From contig JBJETA010000078.1 of NCBI GenBank assembly GCA_051883075.1, positions 1 to 13,856 on the forward strand: a stretch of DNA of 13,856 nt, read 5' to 3'. The stretch comes from Aminipila sp051883075. Its GTDB lineage: Bacteria > Bacillota > Clostridia > Peptostreptococcales > Anaerovoracaceae. Under the pieces are notes generated by a model. The model saw only the letters and a program-made list of their open reading frames with translations, was not told the DNA's origin and searched no databases. Position numbers and translations under genes: made by a program. This document shows positions 6,057 to 12,470 of this stretch, one piece after another. Positions within the stretch are counted from its first letter, which is position 1. Every line of letters starts with the position of its first letter.

Positions 6057-7592
6057 ATTGCGTTTCTGCATGGTGCATTTTTCCAGAAGTTCTTCGAGAT
6101 TTTCTGCCCTTTCCCCTCTGCGCTGCTTTTCAACAGCGGCAAGCACCTTGTTGAACAGTTCTCTTGTAATAGGATATCTGAATACCATGATTACCGACAG
6201 GAGCATGAACAGACCCGGTATCAGTGTAAAAGCGTTGTCAATCCAGAAAAGCGCCGTTTCACTCTGCACGGCTGCATTGCCGTCAAAGCCTGCCATTTTC
6301 AGCATATTACCCATGAGCACCAGTCCTACTGCCTCCGACAGTGATTCGGATATGGCCTGCAGTGATACTATGGTTCCCTGTCTCTGCTTGTGGTTCACAA
6401 GCTCATCAACTTCACAGACATCATATATCATAGCGGGCATAAGCTGCCAATAGCAGATAGCGCCCAGACCGAAAGCAACCAGCATAAGTGCCGCTTCGGC
6501 AAAGTTCGTTGTTCCCACAAACCTCAGACCTATCATACATGCCGAGGAAATGCTCATACCGACCATAAACTGTGTACGCTTGTCAAAGCTGCTGCTTGTC
6601 ACTGCCAGTAAAGGAACGAAAATCATGCCGGCAAAGGGTTCGATAGCCATAAGAAGTGAAATGCCCGTTGCCGAAAGTCCCATATTGTAAGTATAGAAAT
6701 AAAGTCTGTCCGCAACAAATATTGTATTTGCCGCCAGATAAAGTATGCTTGCATAAACTATGCATCTTAGTGTCTTGAGCTTCAATATTTCAAAAAAGCT
6801 TTTGAAAAGCTCAATCAATGCCAGACAGAGGTCTTTCATGAAAAAGTATTGTTTTTCCGCCCTCTTGTGCTGATTTTTGCAGTTTCCGTACTGCAGTCCG
6901 TTACCATCTTCCCATTCTGCTCCATCTGTTTCCTCAGGTCCGCTGTTTGTCTGATTCCAGCCCTCGGCAGTGTATTTCGGTTTTATAACAAATGCACCTA
7001 CAAAAAGTGTAAGGAATACACAGCCCGAAATAATCATGGCTGTTCCCTGCCATGCCTGTGCCTGGGTTTTTCCAAGACCCGCAAGGTGGTCTACAAAGAC
7101 TGAGGGCATTACCGCACCTACAGCCATACCTAAAGTATTTCCCACATAAGCAAAAGAACGAAGGCTTGTTCTTTCATTGTAATCCTCTGTAAGCTCCGCA
7201 CCCCATGCAAGAAACGGAATGAAGAATGAAGAAAAACCCGTCCAGAACAGCAATGCCATAACTGTATAATAAATAATTTTTACCGCCATGGAAGCTTCAA
7301 TTGCCGTAAACAGCAGAGTTGTGACAATGGCTACCGGCAGTGATGCGCACATAATAAAAATTCTTCTCTTGCCAAATCTCGATTCGCAGTGGTCGGAAAT
7401 AAATCCTATTATAGCCGAACTGACGGCATCCCATACCGCACCCAGAGCTGCTATGATTCCTGCTATTCCCGGATCAAGCCCCACTATTGTTGTTGTAAAA
7501 AACAGAAAAAATGTTCCGAACAGAAAATACAGACACTGGTCTGCTATACCAACTATACCGTATGCTGCCTTAATTCTTAGTGAAAGTTTCAT
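6036..7592 (-). CDS. GPH/MelB-family MFS transporter (MFS_2)
   Basis: A 518-aa integral membrane carrier with about 12 hydrophobic segments, of the glycoside-pentoside-hexuronide cation-symporter group; the substrate is not evident. Signatures are the loop motif SDHCESRFGKRR (66-77), GAELTEDYNERT (131-142), and a C-half QRQGTIVSLQAISESLSEAVG block. A long polar cytoplasmic loop (about 207-247, rich in N, E, G and K) separates the halves. The MelB cation-site D55 is kept (VWDAVSS) but the residue matching D59 is Ser. The start at 7592 has AGGAGG 8 nt upstream; the longer frame from 7721 would cross the promoter and the upstream terminator, so it was rejected. Expression is probably controlled by the convergent MerR protein. 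Confidence 0.88.
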   Translation of the reverse strand: MKLSLRIKAAYGIVGIADQCLYFLFGTFFLFFTTTIVGLDPGIAGIIAALGAVWDAVSSAIIGFISDHCESRFGKRRIFIMCASLPVAIVTTLLFTAIEASMAVKIIYYTVMALLFWTGFSSFFIPFLAWGAELTEDYNERTSLRSFAYVGNTLGMAVGAVMPSVFVDHLAGLGKTQAQAWQGTAMIISGCVFLTLFVGAFVIKPKYTAEGWNQTNSGPEETDGAEWEDGNGLQYGNCKNQHKRAEKQYFFMKDLCLALIELFKSFFEILKLKTLRCIVYASILYLAANTIFVADRLYFYTYNMGLSATGISLLMAIEPFAGMIFVPLLAVTSSSFDKRTQFMVGMSISSACMIGLRFVGTTNFAEAALMLVAFGLGAICYWQLMPAMIYDVCEVDELVNHKQRQGTIVSLQAISESLSEAVGLVLMGNMLKMAGFDGNAAVQSETALFWIDNAFTLIPGLFMLLSVIMVFRYPITRELFNKVLAAVEKQRRGERAENLEELLEKCTMQKRNKKQSGF

Positions 7593-7600
7593 TTTTATCT

Positions 7601-7606
7601 CCTCCT
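7601..7606 (-). promoter_or_regulatory. Ribosome binding site of the MFS transporter
   Basis: AGGAGG 8 nt before the ATG at 7592. The predicted transcription start lies at or just before it, so the leader is only about 15 nt. Confidence 0.75.
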
Positions 7607-7612
7607 GTAATA

Positions 7613-7643
7613 ATCTTAAAGTATACGGTAACCGTATAGTCAA
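7613..7643 (-). promoter_or_regulatory. MerR-type promoter/operator of the transporter (19-bp spacer with palindrome)
   Basis: Minus-strand TTGACT (7643-7638, -35), a 19-nt spacer, and TAAGAT (7618-7613, -10). The perfect inverted repeat TATACGGTAACCGTATA (7622-7638, 8-bp arms around one base) fills the spacer next to the -35. An over-long spacer holding a dyad is the established architecture of promoters activated by MerR-family proteins. Confidence 0.82.
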
Positions 7644-7674
7644 GAGGATTTCTGGAACTTTTTTCAAATTTTTT

Positions 7675-7716
7675 AAAAAAACTCTTCCGGCACCTGCTTT
7701 ATCCGGAAGAGTTTTT
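7675..7716 (-). terminator. Intrinsic terminator of the signalling operon
   Basis: AAAAACTCTTCCGG (7677-7690) and CCGGAAGAGTTTTT (7703-7716) form a 14-bp stem with a 12-nt loop. On the minus strand the stem runs into seven T (7681-7675). It lies 29 nt after the chemoreceptor stop and insulates the transporter promoter. Confidence 0.88.
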
Positions 7717-7744
7717 CTCAAATTTTATCCTTTATTTTTTCTGT

Positions 7745-9823
7745 TTACAGCTCTTTATAGCTTCTGTCAATATGAAATTTACTTGCCAGCTTCTTTAACA
7801 GGTTTGCCTGATCGGCAAGTTCCTGACTGGAGGCTGCACTTTCTTCAGAAGTGGCAGAGGTTGTCTGTACAACGGAAGAAATCTGCTCAATCCCTGTTGA
7901 AACCCATCCAAGATTTTCAGTCTGATCCTGATAATCTCTGGCAATTTCATCAATTACCGCAACAACTTCCTGAGCTCTCTTTACAACTTCAGCTATTCCC
8001 TCCGCAGTTTCGTTTGCCATATTTGAACCTGCACCAACCGCATCAACGGAACTCTGAATCAATACAGTAGTATTGCTTGCTGCCTCACTGCTTTTGCTTG
8101 CAAGATTTCTTACTTCATCAGCAACAACAGCAAAGCCCTTGCCGGCCTCACCTGCACGTGCTGCTTCAACAGCTGCATTTAATGCAAGTATATTAGTCTG
8201 GAACGCAATGTCTTCTATGGTCTTTATGATTTTTTCAATTTCTCCTGATTGAGCTGCTATGTTATTCATAGCTTTAAGCATATCCTGCATTTTTTCATTG
8301 CTGTTTTCCAGCTCAGCTCCTATTTCATCAAGCTGCTTGCTTGCTTTCAGTGAATTTTCCGCTCCTTTCTTTGAACGTACAAATAAATCCTGAATAGTTG
8401 CTGCAAGTTCTTCTACCGAACTTGCCTGCTCCGTAGTTCCTTCTGCAAGAGAATTTGCCACTTCCATGCCCTGATCGGCACCTGTTGCAACCTGATCGGC
8501 TGAACCTATGATTTCAATCATTGTACTTGACAGCGATTTTTGAATGTCCAGCAAAGCACTCTTTAATCTGCTGAAATCGCCGTGATAATCCTGTTTTAAA
8601 TTAAAGACGAGCATTCCGTGTCCCAGTCCGTCCAGAACATCTACAATTTCATCAATATACAATATGTATGTTTTCAGCCGCTCCACAATGCTGTGGATAT
8701 TATCTGCAAGCATGCCTATTTCATCATTTGAAGACACATTCATTTCAACATCAAGCTCACCGTCAGCCAGAAGCTTTGTGATATCAGTCAGCTTTTTCAC
8801 AGGTCTTACTATTGAATTTGCCCTAATGCCGCATATTACGATAAGCAATACCGCACAAATTGAAAATCCGCAGGCTATAATCCTAAAGGTGTCTGTCTGC
8901 TCCTGCATATATTCCTTTTCAGGCATACATCCAAAAATAGTCCAGCCTATATCATCTAAAACTTTAACAGATGCATATAAATCATTTTCCCCGTCCGTGC
9001 ACGCCGTAATGTCCAGATTCTGTCCGCCGCTGACAGCCTCTATTATTTCCTGCGAGTATTCCGTTTCAGAAACATTCGTCAGAATTAAATCTGAATCGGG
9101 GTGATAAATTATATTATTATCTGTATCATAAGCTACAATGTATCCGTTTTCTCCTACATTAAGCGCACTTAATTCCTTGCTCAAAGTGTCTATAAGGATG
9201 TCGATACCAACAGCCGCAGTAACGGTATCTCCATCCATAACAGGAGCTGCAACAGTTACAACAAGTTTACCTGTGCTTGCATCTACATAAGCCCCCGTTA
9301 CAATGCTTTCTCCCGGTTTTGCCGCCAGCATTTTATACCACAGTCGCTCTGTAGTAACAAAGGTTTCATCAGATATAAAATCATCCGACTGCATTATCTG
9401 ACTGTTTTTAACACAGGCAAGCCATACTGCCTGTACACTGTCTCCCTGTTTTTCCGCAACCTTTTTTAAATCCTTTGATACTGCTCCGAACAGCTCAGAA
9501 TCCCTAAAATCAAAGTCTTCAGAAGAAGCATTTACTTCATCAATCATTTGTGTTACGGAAGGCATTTCCGCAGTTACTTCCGCCGCACTAAAGGCGCCTG
9601 CAAAGTAATTCACAGTCTTTAAACCTGCAACCTCTATCTGTTGATTAATGTTCTGTGATTTCAGATTGTCGACAATATCTCCCACATTTAATGTAAGAAA
9701 AGCTCCTATGATAACCAGGATAATTACAAGAGGTACTAAAATACCTGCAATCATTTTTCCTCTGATACCTAAATTAAAATTGTTCCCGATATTTTGTTCA
9801 TTTCTTTTTTTTCTTATTTCCAT
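7745..9823 (-). CDS. Methyl-accepting chemotaxis protein with periplasmic-side dCACHE sensor
   Basis: A 692-aa transmembrane chemoreceptor that passes ligand state to CheW/CheA at the cell pole. TM1 is about 23-46, the extracellular double-CACHE region about 47-310, TM2 about 313-334, HAMP about 335-390, and the methyl-accepting coiled-coil hairpin about 430-685. The conserved tip is FQTNILALNAAVEAARAGEA (541-560). Pocket residues R160, W162, Y163, Y179, D181 and D208 match the layout of the amino-acid-binding dCACHE motif, so an amino-acid ligand is proposed. The protein has no C-terminal CheR-tethering pentapeptide (ends SYKEL). The Shine-Dalgarno is weak. The gene starts 36 nt after the HD-GYP stop and ends the operon before the terminator. 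The ligand is inferred. Confidence 0.93.
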   Translation of the reverse strand: MEIRKKRNEQNIGNNFNLGIRGKMIAGILVPLVIILVIIGAFLTLNVGDIVDNLKSQNINQQIEVAGLKTVNYFAGAFSAAEVTAEMPSVTQMIDEVNASSEDFDFRDSELFGAVSKDLKKVAEKQGDSVQAVWLACVKNSQIMQSDDFISDETFVTTERLWYKMLAAKPGESIVTGAYVDASTGKLVVTVAAPVMDGDTVTAAVGIDILIDTLSKELSALNVGENGYIVAYDTDNNIIYHPDSDLILTNVSETEYSQEIIEAVSGGQNLDITACTDGENDLYASVKVLDDIGWTIFGCMPEKEYMQEQTDTFRIIACGFSICAVLLIVICGIRANSIVRPVKKLTDITKLLADGELDVEMNVSSNDEIGMLADNIHSIVERLKTYILYIDEIVDVLDGLGHGMLVFNLKQDYHGDFSRLKSALLDIQKSLSSTMIEIIGSADQVATGADQGMEVANSLAEGTTEQASSVEELAATIQDLFVRSKKGAENSLKASKQLDEIGAELENSNEKMQDMLKAMNNIAAQSGEIEKIIKTIEDIAFQTNILALNAAVEAARAGEAGKGFAVVADEVRNLASKSSEAASNTTVLIQSSVDAVGAGSNMANETAEGIAEVVKRAQEVVAVIDEIARDYQDQTENLGWVSTGIEQISSVVQTTSATSEESAASSQELADQANLLKKLASKFHIDRSYKEL

Positions 9824-9859
9824 TTTTTCTCACACTTTCTTTATCTTCCGAAAACCTTT

Positions 9860-11746
9860 TTATGCAGTCTGTATATATGCATTTCTGTAATTCTGATTTC
9901 TGCCTTCGGAAATCAGGTATTTCAGGTCATTAACAACAACGTCTTTTTCAAGAATATCCGCCACATCAGGAGAATATTCCGTACCTCTGCCGGAGATAAT
10001 CTCAGATATCACCTCATCAAGTGTCTTTCCCCTGCTGTAGCTTCTGCCTATATGGTCAGTTGCCGCATCGATACAGTCTGCAATTTTTATTATATCAACA
10101 AATATTTTATCAGCAGATTTTCTGTTGTCATAAAGTTCAGGATAACCCTTCGTTCCGTCATACCATTTGTGGTGCAGTCTTGCCATGTTTACATATTTTT
10201 CAGTTGACGGAAACTTTCCAAGAAGGAATGCCCCCATCTCAGGGTGGGTTTTTATAGTGTCGAATTCCGAATCAAGCAGATTCCTGCCATACACAAATAT
10301 CGTATCTATCTGACATATCTTGCCGAAGTCATGGCAAAGACCTCCATGGTAAACATGTGCAAGTATCTTTTCCCTGTTTTTTAATACTTCCGCCTCCGTC
10401 TCACAGCCCATAACACCGATAAAGCACTCAGGTCTGAAATCCACCAGATGCCTGCACAGGCTTTTTCCTATCTGCGCCACCTGCAGTGAATGTACATAAG
10501 TAGGCGGATGTGCAGCCGCAAGGCAGCTCAGCCCCATTTCCTCAAAGGTCATACCTCCCGGAAACTCAATGAAGGATTCCATAAAGCCGGACATATATTC
10601 CAACAGTAAAAAAAAGGATTCGCTGTTGGAGGAATGCAGAATATATTTAATTGTTCTTTTATATAACTCCGAAAGAAAGGCTTCTGTTTCACTGTCAATG
10701 CTGCTTTCGTCAACAGTTGCAAGGAATTCAACGGGAATGAATATGTTGCAGAGAACAGAATACATATCATACCGGTCATTCTGCCACCGCACGTACATAT
10801 CCTTAAGCTTTTTTCTGTATTCATCAACTGAAATCCGTTGGGCAAAGTAGTCGTTTCTGACTTTTATAAGCTCCAGATGAACCTTCGGGAGAATTTTTCC
10901 GTTTTTCTCAGGGTCTTCATTCCAGACCTTTTCCAGAATCTCTATGCCCCGGGTTATTCTTACGATACTTTCTTTTTTAAACCCCCAGGCATTTCCTTTT
11001 TCTGTCAGCTGTCCCATATGCTCAAAGCATTTTATAATATGATAGTTCCAGTCATAGTCTCCGGCATTTTCCCTGTAGTACGGGTCATTTGAAAGCTCAT
11101 ATGCTTTCCAGAGGTCTTCCAGTCTCAGCCGGTTAATGTCATCATCAACATAAAAGGTATCATAGAGAGCCAGATAAAATCTTGACTGTATAAGCACCAG
11201 CTTCCTGCTTTCCACTGAGATAGAGAGAAATCTGTCCCTATCAAGATACTTAAGCATTTCCGCTGCCGCATCAAGTCCGTCATTTCGGTAAGCAAGTGAC
11301 AGTTTTCTTGTTACCTTGATTCTGTTAGTTCTGTTTACATTTGCATAGCATGTATTTATATGTACATAAAGCTGATGAACCTTGTAATCTTCATCATTTT
11401 TTAAGTAAGCATCCTCAAGAAGCCTTGCAGACACCTCATAAAGAAGAGAAAGGTCAAGCTCCTCCTCGGAAAACGGATTCAGCAGCTCCCTGCAGAAGTT
11501 CTGATATGCCGTAACCGTTTCACAGTCCAACAGTTCATCGCCGGTTAAAAAGGGAACAATAGTTTCCTGATAGATTTTTCTGCTTTTTCTGCCAAGCTCA
11601 CCTATTTTCTGATAGTTTTCCTTTAAAGCGGGACAGTAATCATCAGGACTTTTCAGTTTATTTTTCTGAACCGAAGAAAGTCCCCTTATCTCCATGATAA
11701 TGCTTATATATTCTTTTAAATCGTTTTGAAGCTTATACCTGGACAT
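9860..11746 (-). CDS. HD-GYP domain protein with long helical N-terminus (probable cyclic-di-GMP phosphodiesterase)
   Basis: A 628-aa soluble protein. Residues 1 to about 395 look alpha-helical and TPR-like (short amphipathic helices, many Tyr and Leu) and match no family I can name. The C-terminal HD-GYP domain (about 405-600) keeps the metal and catalytic residues: H419, H472-D473 with K476 (HDFGK), H501 (THPEMG), H525-H526, D557, and a GYP triad at 534-536. The usual HHExxDGxGYP motif is changed to HHKWYDGTKGYP, with a Lys for Glu and one inserted residue. No receiver domain is present. The start at 11746 has AGGAGGA 7 nt upstream. A longer frame from 11833 would overlap mnmM by 31 nt and has no ribosome site. 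Activity on cyclic-di-GMP is inferred from the family. Confidence 0.85.
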   Translation of the reverse strand: MSRYKLQNDLKEYISIIMEIRGLSSVQKNKLKSPDDYCPALKENYQKIGELGRKSRKIYQETIVPFLTGDELLDCETVTAYQNFCRELLNPFSEEELDLSLLYEVSARLLEDAYLKNDEDYKVHQLYVHINTCYANVNRTNRIKVTRKLSLAYRNDGLDAAAEMLKYLDRDRFLSISVESRKLVLIQSRFYLALYDTFYVDDDINRLRLEDLWKAYELSNDPYYRENAGDYDWNYHIIKCFEHMGQLTEKGNAWGFKKESIVRITRGIEILEKVWNEDPEKNGKILPKVHLELIKVRNDYFAQRISVDEYRKKLKDMYVRWQNDRYDMYSVLCNIFIPVEFLATVDESSIDSETEAFLSELYKRTIKYILHSSNSESFFLLLEYMSGFMESFIEFPGGMTFEEMGLSCLAAAHPPTYVHSLQVAQIGKSLCRHLVDFRPECFIGVMGCETEAEVLKNREKILAHVYHGGLCHDFGKICQIDTIFVYGRNLLDSEFDTIKTHPEMGAFLLGKFPSTEKYVNMARLHHKWYDGTKGYPELYDNRKSADKIFVDIIKIADCIDAATDHIGRSYSRGKTLDEVISEIISGRGTEYSPDVADILEKDVVVNDLKYLISEGRNQNYRNAYIQTA

Positions 11747-11753
11747 ACCGCTG

Positions 11754-11760
11754 TCCTCCT
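11754..11760 (-). promoter_or_regulatory. Ribosome binding site fixing the HD-GYP start
   Basis: AGGAGGA 7 nt before the ATG at 11746. It favours this start over the in-frame ATG at 11833, which lacks any such site. Confidence 0.75.
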
Positions 11761-11802
11761 GATTAAAAACATTGCGGTTTTGTGCATTTAAAACATCTTT
11801 TT

Positions 11803-12459
11803 TTACTTCGTCAATTGTTTCTTTGTAATCCATAGTATTTCGGGAGCTTTTTCTCCCTGGTTGTGCATAGATGCATAAACGACATGAAACTCCCCGGAGT
11901 TTAAACTTGCTGCAAAATCCAGCACTGCCTGCTTTTCCTTCGCACCCTCCTCATGACCTCCGTAAAGAGTAACTGTTACTATTCCGTCCGGTTTCACCAG
12001 TTCAAGGGCGGCTTTAACAGCCTTTACGCTTGAATCGGTCTTTGTAACAATATTCTTATCCCCCTTTGGAAGATAGCCCAGATTGAAAACAACGGCATCC
12101 GGGTTGAATCCATCTGCATCTTCTATCATGCCGCGTTCTTTAAGCTCTGCGGCATACTGCTGCCAATGCTCTTTTAAAAACTCATGGGAGCCCTGTACAA
12201 GCTTAACCTGCCCAGTCTCTTTATGGCTTTCCAGGAGTAATCTTGAATTGTCAATGGCCTCCTGCTGGATATCAAGTGCCAAAACATAGCCATTTTTGCC
12301 AACTTTTCTCGCCAGAGCAAGGGTATCATGTCCGTTTCCTGCAGTCGCATCGATTGCTCGCCCGTTTTGATTTACATAATTTTGAGTTATGTTCATCGCC
12401 AATTCTGTGGTTTTTGTTATGAGATTTATCCGATCATTATCCTTTTCGTAAGCTTTCAA
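11803..12459 (-). CDS. mnmM: tRNA 5-aminomethyl-(2-thio)uridine34 methyltransferase MnmM (YtqB family, rRNA_methylase PF06962)
   Basis: A 218-aa class I S-adenosylmethionine methyltransferase. The YtqB/MnmM family methylates nm5(s2)U at wobble position 34 of tRNA in Gram-positive bacteria, doing the last step that MnmC does in E. coli. Motifs are DATAGNGHDT (37-46, cofactor loop), LDIQ (62-65), NLGYLPKGDK (126-135) and GGHEEG (167-172). The start is a TTG at 12459, read as initiator because AGGAG (12466-12470) sits 6 nt upstream and no ATG occurs for the next 20 codons. That ribosome site overlaps the stop of the preceding gene, 9 nt away, which indicates translational coupling. The name rests on family resemblance; older databases call it a putative rRNA methylase. 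Confidence 0.9.
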   Translation of the reverse strand: MKAYEKDNDRINLITKTTELAMNITQNYVNQNGRAIDATAGNGHDTLALARKVGKNGYVLALDIQQEAIDNSRLLLESHKETGQVKLVQGSHEFLKEHWQQYAAELKERGMIEDADGFNPDAVVFNLGYLPKGDKNIVTKTDSSVKAVKAALELVKPDGIVTVTLYGGHEEGAKEKQAVLDFAASLNSGEFHVVYASMHNQGEKAPEILWITKKQLTK

Positions 12460-12465
12460 CTTCTT

Positions 12466-12470
12466 CTCCT
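12466..12470 (-). promoter_or_regulatory. mnmM: Ribosome binding site deciding the TTG start of mnmM
   Basis: AGGAG beginning inside the TAG stop of the upstream gene (12471-12469) and 6 nt before the TTG at 12459. This supports both the non-ATG start and coupling. Confidence 0.75.

Noticed and set aside
7593..7721. N-terminal 43-residue extension of the transporter
   Set aside because: It translates through the promoter, palindrome and upstream terminator. AGGAGG marks the start at 7592.
7288..8070. 260-codon plus-strand open frame
   Set aside because: It runs antisense across the transporter start, the promoter, the terminator and the chemoreceptor end. It has no family motifs and is a shadow of two real genes.
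11747..11833. HD-GYP start at 11833 overlapping mnmM
   Set aside because: No ribosome site precedes it. It cannot be fully excluded, because overlapping starts occur in coupled genes.
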